From contig DAHWHT010000348.1 in the NCBI GenBank assembly GCA_027335515.1, positions 1-29,605 on the forward strand: 29,605 nt of DNA. Reading direction: 5' to 3'. Position 1 is the first letter of the stretch, and each line of letters opens with the position of its first letter. A program made the position numbers and the translations under genes. The notes under the pieces were generated by a model. The model searched no databases and was not told the DNA's origin. It saw only the letters and a list, made by a program, of their open reading frames with translations. This DNA is from Clostridia bacterium (GTDB taxonomy: Bacteria; Bacillota_E; RBS10-35; JAJYVN01). Positions 8,221 through 14,823 of the stretch are shown here, one piece after another.

Positions 8221-8600
8221 CGCACCTTGGCACCCGAACGCAGGGCGTTGCGCCGGGAAGGCCTCCGGCGGGCAAGACGTTCGGCGCACCAAGCCTCGGC
8301 TTGGCGCGCGGGCCTTGCGGCAGGGGTTTGCGGAGCCGCTGCTGCGGACGGCGCCACGCGGCAGCGATCCGCCAGGCGCGGGCCTTGCGGCCCGCCGCCC
8401 GAAGGGGACGGAGCGGGTCGTCCGCGGCCGGGACCGTGGGCGGCATGGTCGCCGAAGAAGGCAGCTAAGGCCAGCCAAGGCTCGGGATGTTGGAGCGGCG
8501 GTCGTTCGATCCACCGTCCGCAAGAGCCCGAGAGGGGTTTTGCAGAAACCGGCCCTCCCCGGCTTTACCCGTGGGGAGGCTCAGGGCCTGCGGCCAACGC
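8221..8600 (+). other. Structured stretch without a gene; candidate non-coding RNA
   Basis: No convincing protein is encoded in the roughly 545 bases between the oxidoreductase and the XPB helicase. Several hairpins follow one another: CGCCGG/CCGGCG (8251-8270), CCAAGC-CTCG-GCTTGG extended by GCGC pairs (8285-8310), GCGGGCC-TTGC-GGCCCGC (8378-8395) and CCTCCCC/GGGGAGG (8554-8579). The 16-mer GCGCGGGCCTTGCGGC is repeated directly at 8307-8322 and 8376-8391. I tried RNase P RNA, tmRNA, SRP RNA and T-box signatures and none fits. It could be a new RNA, a decayed element, or GC-rich spacer whose pairing is accidental. Confidence 0.35.
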
Positions 8601-8610
8601 CGACAGCTTA

Positions 8611-8619
8611 TGCTACACT
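8611..8619 (+). promoter_or_regulatory. Candidate extended -10 promoter of the XPB operon
   Basis: TGCTACACT is an extended -10 element with no clear -35. It would give a leader of about 50 bases before the helicase start. The identical 9-mer lies upstream of the selenothioredoxin gene at 27348-27356. Confidence 0.45.
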
Positions 8620-8677
8620 TCTCCCGTCGGTTGCGTGGGGGGTGGCACGGACGCCGGGAGAGGGTTATCGTCCCGAA

Positions 8678-10486
8678 ATGCCGCTCATTGTGCAGAGCGA
8701 CCACACACTTCTCCTTGAAGTGGAAAACGAACACTTCGAGGCCGCGCGCGACGACCTCCTCACCTTCGCCGAATTGCTGCGCAGCCCGGAACATGTCCAC
8801 ACCTACCGCATCACACCCCTTTCACTCTGGAACGCCGCGGCGGCAGGCGTCGGCGCCGAAACGGTCCTGGACGCCCTGGCGCGCTGGGGCAAGTTTCCCA
8901 CGCCCGACAATGTGGCGGCGACGGTGCGCGATCAGACGCGCCGCTTTGGGCGCATCGAACTGATCGCCGAAGGTCGAGACCTCTTCCTGACCTCCAGCGA
9001 ACCGCTCCTGCTGGAGGAGATCTGGAGCCACAAGGCGATACGCCGCCATCTGGCCGAACGCGACCGGCCGGATCGGCTGCGCCTGCAGCCCTTCGCGCGC
9101 GGCCTGGTCAAGCAGGCCATGCTGAAGGCCGGCCATCCCGTCGTCGACCGCGCGGGCTACACCCCCGGAGCCCCCCTGGAACTGACCCTGTCCGCCCACA
9201 TCCCCGATGGTACCGCGTGGGGGCTGCGCGACTACCAGGTGGACGCGGTGGACGCCTGGTGGGGCGGCGGCGGCCCGTCCGGAGGCAGCGGTGTGGTCGT
9301 GCTGCCGTGCGGGGCGGGAAAGACGATGGTCGGCGTCGGAGCGGTGGCACGCGCGCAGGCGCAAACCCTGGTGCTGTGCGCCAACACCACCTCCGTGCAC
9401 CAATGGATGCGGGAACTCGTGGCCCGCACCGACCTGCGCGCCGACCAGATCGGCGAATACACGGGGGCGGTCAAGGAGATCTTCCCCATCACGGTCGCCA
9501 CCTACCAAATCCTCACCCACCGGTCCCGCCGCAGGGCGGGATCGCCACCCCTGGCGCCGGACGACCCCGACAACTTCCCGCACCTGCGCCTGTTCCAGGA
9601 ACGGGATTGGGGCCTCATCCTGTATGACGAGGTCCACATGCTGCCCGCCCCGATCTTCCGCATCACCGCCGACATCCAGGCACGGCGGCGCCTGGGACTG
9701 ACGGCGACGCTGCTGCGCGAAGATGGACGCGAGGACGACGTCTTTGCGCTGATCGGTCCCAAGAAGTTCGAGGTGCCCTGGCGCGTCCTTGAGGGCCAGG
9801 GATGGATCGCCCCGGCGGTTTGCCATGAACTGCGGGTAGATCTGCCCGAGGAGCTGCGCCCGGCCTACGCCGTGCTCGACGGGTCCGAACGCTTCCGCCT
9901 CGCGTCGGAAAACCCCGTCAAGATCGAGTTGGTACGCGAGTTGGTGGCTCGCCACGACGACGACCGCATCCTGGTCATCGGCCACTACATCCATCAATTG
10001 GAGGAGCTGGCCGCATCCCTGCGGGTCCCGCTCATCACGGGGGCCACGCCGCAACGGGAACGCGAGCGACTGTTTGCCGCCTTTCGGGCGACGGAGCACT
10101 CGGTGCTGGTCGTCAGCCGGGTCGCCAACTTCGCGATCGACCTGCCTGAAGCCAGCGTGGCGATCGAGACCTCAGGATTGTTTGGGTCCCGCCAGGAGGA
10201 GGCCCAGCGACTCGGGCGGGTGCTGCGGCCCAAGGCGGACGGCAGGCCGGCGACCTTCTACGCCCTGGTCAGCCGCGATACGGTCGAGCAGGACTTCGCC
10301 CACAAACGCCAGCTTTTCCTCACCGAACAGGGCTACCGCTACATCATCCGCCACGCCGTCGCCCTTGACGGGTCCGCGCAGGCGCCAGGGGCAGGATCCG
10401 TGGCGGCGGCAGACGACGACGCGCCCCGGACGGACGAACGGCCCGCGGCGAACGTGATCCCGCTGCGCAGGTCCGATCCGCAATGA
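8678..10486 (+). CDS. Bacterial XPB/Rad25-type superfamily 2 DNA helicase
   Basis: This 602-residue 3'-5' helicase resembles the DNA repair helicase XPB found in some bacteria and archaea. The N-terminus (PLIVQSDHTLLLEVENEHFE, then PEHVHTYRITPLSLWNAAAAG) is typical of bacterial XPB. The core follows: Walker A PCGAGKTMVG (K215), DEVH box (D317-H320), LTATLLRED carrying the XPB RED motif, and SRQEEAQRLGRVLRPK as motif VI. The last 40 residues or so are low-complexity. ATG at 8678 is chosen by homology; the purine run GGGAGAGGG is rather far upstream (about 13 bases). An in-frame GTG at 8642 is the alternative. The stop overlaps the start of the next gene (ATGA), so the two are translationally coupled. 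Eukaryotic XPB opens DNA in transcription and repair; the bacterial role is largely inferred. Confidence 0.93.
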   Translation: MPLIVQSDHTLLLEVENEHFEAARDDLLTFAELLRSPEHVHTYRITPLSLWNAAAAGVGAETVLDALARWGKFPTPDNVAATVRDQTRRFGRIELIAEGRDLFLTSSEPLLLEEIWSHKAIRRHLAERDRPDRLRLQPFARGLVKQAMLKAGHPVVDRAGYTPGAPLELTLSAHIPDGTAWGLRDYQVDAVDAWWGGGGPSGGSGVVVLPCGAGKTMVGVGAVARAQAQTLVLCANTTSVHQWMRELVARTDLRADQIGEYTGAVKEIFPITVATYQILTHRSRRRAGSPPLAPDDPDNFPHLRLFQERDWGLILYDEVHMLPAPIFRITADIQARRRLGLTATLLREDGREDDVFALIGPKKFEVPWRVLEGQGWIAPAVCHELRVDLPEELRPAYAVLDGSERFRLASENPVKIELVRELVARHDDDRILVIGHYIHQLEELAASLRVPLITGATPQRERERLFAAFRATEHSVLVVSRVANFAIDLPEASVAIETSGLFGSRQEEAQRLGRVLRPKADGRPATFYALVSRDTVEQDFAHKRQLFLTEQGYRYIIRHAVALDGSAQAPGAGSVAAADDDAPRTDERPAANVIPLRRSDPQ

Positions 10487-12600
10487 GGCTCGCGGATGCC
10501 CTGAGGGCCGTTCCCGATCGAACGCTCGATGCCTATCGGCAAGCGGTGGGCCGACCCGCGGCCTCGCCCGCCGAGGTGGCCGCGGTCATCACGCAGCCGG
10601 CGCAGGTGGAACGCGCCCTGGCGGGCCTGACGGCCGGGGCGCAAACCGCGTTGCGCATCCTGTGGTTCAACGCCCGCACCTCGGCGGTCCCGCCCTGGTA
10701 TTTCCAGTCCCTCTACGTCCACAGCCGCGGCCTGGAGTCGCCGGAGTCCGCCGTCGCCGCCCTGGTGGCGCACGGCCTGGCGATCCCCCCGCCGATCCTC
10801 AACGGGGGGATCGCGCTCGTCGAGGAGGCCGCCCCCGTCCTGGAGTCGCGGGCCAACGGCGCCTGGCTCGACGAGGCCGCCTTCTACCTGACCCCGGAGG
10901 AACAGGCGGCGGCAGAGGCCGCATCCCAGGCGGGGGACCCCGGGGCGGCGGTGGCGGACATGGCGCGACTGCTGGGTGTCCTGCGCTCCGGTATCCGCAT
11001 CCGCCAGAACGAACCGCGGCCGTACCAGGCCGACATCCGCCTCATGCTGGCGTCGGCCGACGCCGCCTTCATACCGGCGCAGCCCACCCCACCATCGGCC
11101 CGCGGCCCGCAGTCCTGGGGCGACTATCCGGAGCCGTTGGCCCCCCTCTTTGCGGCTGCGGTCAGCCACGACCTGCTCATGTGCGACGGCAACGTCTGGC
11201 GCACCTCCCCCCGCGCAGCCGCCTTTGTGGAGGCGCCGCCGGCGGAGCAGTGGCGGGCCCTGGTGCGCTTTTGGCTGCGCTTCACGGACAACGCGGAACT
11301 TCCACCCCACAACCGCAAGCTCTTTGCCCTGGTGCGCCAGGGGCGCTGGTGCCGCCCCGGCAACCTGGTCACCTTCCTCCTCCCATACCTTTCCGGTGAG
11401 CCCGGGGCCATGCTGTGGGGCGTCACCCATAACGTCCTGATGTCCGCCGGTATCCGCCTGGGCATCCTGGAGTGGGCGGCGATGCCGGACCAGCCCCGCA
11501 GCGCCTCGGCCGCATACCACCACGGCAGCACGGCCGCCGTGCGGCTGCGGCCGCAGGCGCTGGCCGCCCTGGAGAACGAGGCGATCCCCTCCTTCCCCGC
11601 CTTTGACGAGGTGCCGCGGGTGCAGGGCACGTTCGACGTCCTGGCCGGACCCCGCACACCGCCCGCGACGGTCTGGGCCCTGGAGGGGTGGGCGGAACGG
11701 GTCTCCCTCGACCGCTTCGCCACGTACCGCCTGACGCGCGCCTCCGTCACCGCGGCCTCGCGCCGCGGCGACAGCATCGACCCCCTGCTGGAGGCCCTTG
11801 CCCCATCGCCGGGGGGCGTGCCGCAGAATGTGGCCTTCAGCGTGTCTCAGTGGGCCGACGTGGTCGGCCGCGCGGACATCGACATAGCGGTCGTGCTGAC
11901 GATCTCCGAGACCCGCCAGGCGGAGCGCGCCGCGGCCGGACCGGTGTTGCGCGCCTGCCGGCGCCTGGGACCGACGGCCTGGCAGGTGCCATCCGAGCAG
12001 TTGGGTCCGGTCTTCCGCCACCTTGGGGCGGAAGGTTTCCAAATCGACGGCGACCTGCAGGCACTGCGCAACCGCGTCCGGGCCAGCCAGCACCCCACCT
12101 TCCGCCCGCCGCCGCCCGAGCCCAGCCTCCCCTGGCCCGGCAGAGCGGTGCCGGCGCTGCCGCTGCCGGGGGAACCGTGGCCGGATGCGGCACCCGGGGA
12201 GGAGCGGCCGGCGCAGCCCACGCCGGAACGGGCGGAGGCCCCGCGCGCGGAGCCGGCGCAACGGCACAACCGCCCCAACCCGGCTGCGGCGCCGGCGCCC
12301 CAGCCCACGCCCCCCGCCCGCCCCGTGGCGCCGGCGCCCGAGCGGCGTTCGCTGGCCGCTCCGCTACCGCCGGTGGTGCCGTTGGGACGCGCGGCCGTGC
12401 GCCGCGCCCTGGAAAGCGCCCTTGCCAGCGGCCAACCCGTCGGGCTGCTGGACGTGCGCGGCCGATCCCACCTGCTGCACGTGCAGCGGTTGGAGGGCAA
12501 CCTGGTGGAGGGGGACTGCAGCCGCTGCGGCCACGCCCACCGGCTGCCGCTCGCCGATATCGCGGCAGGCGGGGTGCGGCTGCGCCCCCCCAAGTCCTGA
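10483..12600 (+). CDS. XPB-associated protein: helicase-associated domain plus WYL-like C-terminus
   Basis: The start overlaps the XPB stop by four bases. The 705-residue product has helical segments in its first 370 residues. A block at about residues 385-480 (VQGTFDVLAGPR through FSVSQWADVVGRADI) resembles the XPB/Ssl2-like helicase-associated DNA-binding domain (Helicase_C_3). A proline/alanine-rich linker (about 525-630) follows. The last 70 residues (VGLLDVRGRSHLLHVQRLEG, then NLVEGDCSRCGHAHRLPLAD) resemble a degenerate WYL-type ligand-binding module. The pair C-S-R-C near residue 680 could bind a metal. In archaea XPB is partnered by the nuclease Bax1; this protein shows no nuclease motif. 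A role in guiding or regulating the helicase on DNA is inferred from the overlap and domains. Confidence 0.78.
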   Translation: MRLADALRAVPDRTLDAYRQAVGRPAASPAEVAAVITQPAQVERALAGLTAGAQTALRILWFNARTSAVPPWYFQSLYVHSRGLESPESAVAALVAHGLAIPPPILNGGIALVEEAAPVLESRANGAWLDEAAFYLTPEEQAAAEAASQAGDPGAAVADMARLLGVLRSGIRIRQNEPRPYQADIRLMLASADAAFIPAQPTPPSARGPQSWGDYPEPLAPLFAAAVSHDLLMCDGNVWRTSPRAAAFVEAPPAEQWRALVRFWLRFTDNAELPPHNRKLFALVRQGRWCRPGNLVTFLLPYLSGEPGAMLWGVTHNVLMSAGIRLGILEWAAMPDQPRSASAAYHHGSTAAVRLRPQALAALENEAIPSFPAFDEVPRVQGTFDVLAGPRTPPATVWALEGWAERVSLDRFATYRLTRASVTAASRRGDSIDPLLEALAPSPGGVPQNVAFSVSQWADVVGRADIDIAVVLTISETRQAERAAAGPVLRACRRLGPTAWQVPSEQLGPVFRHLGAEGFQIDGDLQALRNRVRASQHPTFRPPPPEPSLPWPGRAVPALPLPGEPWPDAAPGEERPAQPTPERAEAPRAEPAQRHNRPNPAAAPAPQPTPPARPVAPAPERRSLAAPLPPVVPLGRAAVRRALESALASGQPVGLLDVRGRSHLLHVQRLEGNLVEGDCSRCGHAHRLPLADIAAGGVRLRPPKS

Positions 12601-12610
12601 ACCTGCAGCA

Positions 12611-12637
12611 GCCGCCGCGGCGCGCGCCGCGGGCGGC
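12611..12637. terminator. GC hairpin between convergent genes
   Basis: CCGCC then GCGGCG pairs with CGCCGC then GGCGG, with one bulged G, between the XPB-partner stop and the mntP-like stop. No T tract is present, so terminator function is uncertain. Confidence 0.35.
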
Positions 12638-12652
12638 GTGGCGGCCGATCGA

Positions 12653-13195
12653 TCAGCGCAGGGCGGTCCACAGGCCGAAGGCGCACAGCGCGAGGGCGGC
12701 GGCGATCTCCCCGTAGCGCCCCGCCAGTCGCCGCAGTCCGCCCCCCAGTCGCAGGCCGACCCAGGTAAACACCAGCGCCTGCAGCGCCAGGGCGGGCACG
12801 AGCAGTGCGAGGGACAGGCCGCTGGCGCCGGCGGCAAAGCCCAACGCCACTTCATCCACCGAGGCGGCCAGCGCAAGCAGCCACAGCCTGCGCCCGGCGG
12901 GCACCGGCCGACCGGGCCCGGGCGGCTCGCCCAGTTCCCGCCATTCCGCCAGCCCCTCGCGCAGCCCCACCGCCAGGACCGCCACGCCCGCCAGCCGACC
13001 CAGCCACAGACCAAGGGCCGCACCGAGCGCGCGGCCGGCGAGGGCGCCAACCAACGGCGCCAGCCCCTCCGCCAGAGCCAGGGCCAGGGCCAGGCGCACC
13101 CGATCCGACCTGGAGGTCGGGCGTTCGCCCGCCGCGGCCGCCAGGGTATCCAGGCCGCAGGCGGGTACGACGGCCAGGGCGGACCAGGGACTCAC
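12653..13195 (-). CDS. MntP-like (DUF204) manganese efflux pump
   Basis: This 180-residue membrane protein has about six hydrophobic segments in two repeats. Each repeat carries an acidic residue after a small-residue motif: ACGLDTLAAA in the first half and LAASVDEVALGFAAGAS in the second. This matches the SLDA/SLDE motifs of the MntP family, which exports manganese. GTG at 13195 places the first helix right after the start, as in the family, and is preferred to the longer frame from 13246, which would overlap the spoVT stop. Close spacing behind spoVT (28 bases) suggests co-transcription. In B. subtilis the relative YtaF is a sporulation protein, which fits this context, but the sequence does not decide between the two roles. 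Confidence 0.75.
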   Translation of the reverse strand: MSPWSALAVVPACGLDTLAAAAGERPTSRSDRVRLALALALAEGLAPLVGALAGRALGAALGLWLGRLAGVAVLAVGLREGLAEWRELGEPPGPGRPVPAGRRLWLLALAASVDEVALGFAAGASGLSLALLVPALALQALVFTWVGLRLGGGLRRLAGRYGEIAAALALCAFGLWTALR

Positions 13196-13223
13196 AGCCC
13201 CGCGGCGGACCGCGGGCTCCGCC

Positions 13224-13787
13224 TCACTCCTGCATGTGCCGCGCAAGAAAACCGGCCGCCGTCTGCGTCAGCTTCTGCTCCAGGTCGCCGAAGTTGTCCG
13301 ACTCGCCGGTCGTCGCCAGGACCACAACCCCCACCGGATCCCCGCCGACGATCACCGGCGCGATCACCTCGCTGCGAAAGGGACAGCCTTCGGCGCCGCC
13401 ACCAACCTCCACGGTCATCCCGGGGTGGCCGTGTTCCCGCATGGTGAACAGCAGCGTCTCGCGGTGTTCCATGGCTCGCAACGCCGACGCGCCGAGCCGC
13501 TTGCCCAGGTACGGCCTTGGCTCGGATCCCCCCACCGCGACCACCGTATCCCGATCGGCGAGCAACGCCAGGTGGCCCGTCGCCTCGTGCAGCGAGTTGA
13601 CCAGTCCCTGCGCAAACGGGCCGAGGTCGGCAACCGCCGAATACTTCTTCAAGATGACCTCGCCGTTTTTGTCCACGAAGATCTCCAGCGGGTCGCCGTC
13701 CCGGATGTGCATGTCGCGCCGGATCTCGATGGGGATGACGATCCGCCCGAGGTCGTCGATGCGCCGGACGATACCCGTTGCCTTCAC
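13224..13787 (-). CDS. spoVT: Stage V sporulation protein T, AbrB-family transcription regulator
   Basis: The 187-residue product begins VKATGIVRRIDDLGRIVIPI, almost identical to the B. subtilis SpoVT N-terminal swapped-hairpin AbrB DNA-binding domain. It continues with EIRRDMHIRDGDPLEIFVDK and GEVILKKYS. A GAF-like C-terminal domain follows from about residue 55 and ends TAAGFLARHMQE, as in SpoVT. The protein tunes sigma-G-dependent gene expression in the forespore. GTG at 13787 is chosen because GGGG lies eight bases upstream and the protein then starts exactly where the family does. This gene is the strongest evidence that the organism forms endospores. Confidence 0.96.
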   Translation of the reverse strand: MKATGIVRRIDDLGRIVIPIEIRRDMHIRDGDPLEIFVDKNGEVILKKYSAVADLGPFAQGLVNSLHEATGHLALLADRDTVVAVGGSEPRPYLGKRLGASALRAMEHRETLLFTMREHGHPGMTVEVGGGAEGCPFRSEVIAPVIVGGDPVGVVVLATTGESDNFGDLEQKLTQTAAGFLARHMQE

Positions 13788-13823
13788 ACCCGCCACCCCT
13801 TTGGCGGTGCTCACCGCCAGCGG

Positions 13824-13855
13824 TAGTAGTGGCCGGAAGATGGGTGTCCCTATGC
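13824..13855 (-). promoter_or_regulatory. Candidate sigma-G promoter of spoVT
   Basis: On the minus strand GCATA (13855-13851) is followed after 19 bases by CACTACTA (13831-13824). This is close to the forespore sigma-G pattern (gHATR, 17-18 bases, CATnHTA), though the spacing is slightly long. B. subtilis spoVT is sigma-G-dependent. Confidence 0.4.
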
Positions 13856-13942
13856 ACAAAGCGACCTCCCGACACCAAAGACGCCCGCCGGGCAGTGCAA
13901 CATGCCTGGCCCGCGCGGCGCCCGGTCTCCATCCGCAGCGTT

Positions 13943-14269
13943 TCAGGCACGGCGGCGGGCGGGTTCCTCACCGGTCAACTGGGCGATAAAGGCCCGCACC
14001 AGTTCGGCGATCACCTCGTCGCGCTCCAGGCGCGTCATCAGGGCGCGCGCATTCTGGTGGCCGGTGATGTAGGTCGGCTCCCCGGAGAGCAAATACTGCG
14101 AGATCTGGCCGATGGGGTCGTAGCCCTTTTCCTGCAGGGCCCGGTAGACACGCAGCAGGATGGTGTGGCTGTCAAGCTCCGTCTCCGGGTCGCGGTCGGC
14201 GCGCAGAATGCGGGTTAGTCCAGGGTCGTCCGGAAGGCGCCCCTGCGCAGGCCCACCCGTGCCTTCCAT
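13943..14269 (-). CDS. ireB: IreB family regulatory phosphoprotein (UPF0297)
   Basis: The 108-residue product has a non-conserved N-terminal 35 residues and then the full family block. It includes LLRVYRALQEKGYDPIGQIS, QYLLSGEPTYITGHQNARAL and MTRLERDEVIAELVRAFI, which closely match IreB/YrzL proteins. IreB is a small helical dimer phosphorylated by the IreK Ser/Thr kinase in enterococci and linked to cell-wall stress; in this organism that link is only inferred. ATG at 14269 sits nine bases after GGAAGGGG and is preferred to ATG 14275, which is too close. The gene is usually next to ruvX in Firmicutes, but here it stands between spoVT and a SASP gene. Confidence 0.9.
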   Translation of the reverse strand: MEGTGGPAQGRLPDDPGLTRILRADRDPETELDSHTILLRVYRALQEKGYDPIGQISQYLLSGEPTYITGHQNARALMTRLERDEVIAELVRAFIAQLTGEEPARRRA

Positions 14270-14426
14270 CCTCATTCGCCCCTTCCAGCCCAGGCGGCGC
14301 CCCACGGCCACCGTTCGCAACCGATGGCATTCGCCCCCCATGGCGGCCGCTCCTTCCCACGTCCCTGCATACGGCGGCCCCCGGTCCTGCCCGCGGGCCC
14401 CGCAGGGCCCGGCGCGTCAACCTGAG

Positions 14427-14465
14427 AAAAGGAGGCCGCCGGGGGTACGCCCCCCGACGGCCTCC
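14427..14465 (-). terminator. Rho-independent terminator of the SASP gene
   Basis: On the minus strand GGAGGCCG and CCCCC-type arms form a near-perfect hairpin around a short central loop (14465-14431). TTTTCTC follows it (from 14430). It lies 28 bases after the SASP stop and is the clearest intrinsic terminator in the window. Confidence 0.9.
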
Positions 14466-14492
14466 CGCGCCGTCCGCTTCCCAGCGGTCAGG

Positions 14493-14723
14493 TCAGCGCG
14501 AGCGCAGATCGCCGCGACCGGCCAGCTGCTGCTCCGCCATCTGGATCAGGCGCCGCACCATGTGCCCGCCCACCGCGCCGTTCTGGCGCGAGGGCAGGTC
14601 GCCCCAGTAGCCGTCCGCCGGGGCCTGCACGCCGATCTCCTGCGCCACCTCATACTTCATCTGGTCGAGCGCGTGGCCGGCACCCGGCACGAGGGTACGG
14701 TTGGACTGTTGACCCGCAGCCAC
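14493..14723 (-). CDS. Alpha/beta-type small acid-soluble spore protein
   Basis: This 76-residue protein coats and protects DNA in dormant spores. It contains LVPGAGHALDQMKYEVAQEI (helix 1, including the E-x-A germination-protease cleavage region) and NGAVGGHMVRRLIQMAEQQL (helix 2). The loop with DGYWGDLPSRQ is common in clostridial-type SASPs. GTG at 14723 is fixed by GGAGGTGA seven bases upstream, which rejects the longer frame from 14807. A sigma-G-like promoter and a strong terminator make it a complete single-gene unit. Confidence 0.95.
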   Translation of the reverse strand: MAAGQQSNRTLVPGAGHALDQMKYEVAQEIGVQAPADGYWGDLPSRQNGAVGGHMVRRLIQMAEQQLAGRGDLRSR

Positions 14724-14754
14724 TTCACTGTCACCTCCCACCGCAATCCGCCCG

Positions 14755-14784
14755 TAGTATCGGGGCGGTGGCGGCGGGCTATCC
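14755..14784 (-). promoter_or_regulatory. Candidate sigma-G promoter of the SASP gene
   Basis: GGATA (14784-14780) and GATACTA (14761-14755) are separated by 18 bases, close to the forespore sigma-G consensus. This is the expected control for a SASP gene. Confidence 0.5.
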
Positions 14785-14823
14785 CGAACAAACACTGGGC
14801 GCGGCACCGACGATCCCCAACGC

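Noticed and set aside
8636..8655. GGGGTGGCACGG resembles a T-box motif
   Set aside because: The core ACCGCG is altered, there is no specifier-loop leader or terminator, and a helicase is not a T-box target.
8213..8677. N-terminal extension of the XPB frame
   Set aside because: The extra 155 residues are Arg/Gly-rich without similarity to XPB; the family start is at 8678 or, at most, 8642.
14493..14723. Unusual insertion in the SASP loop (DGYWGDLPSRQ)
   Set aside because: Similar loops are common in clostridial-type SASPs, so it is normal variation.
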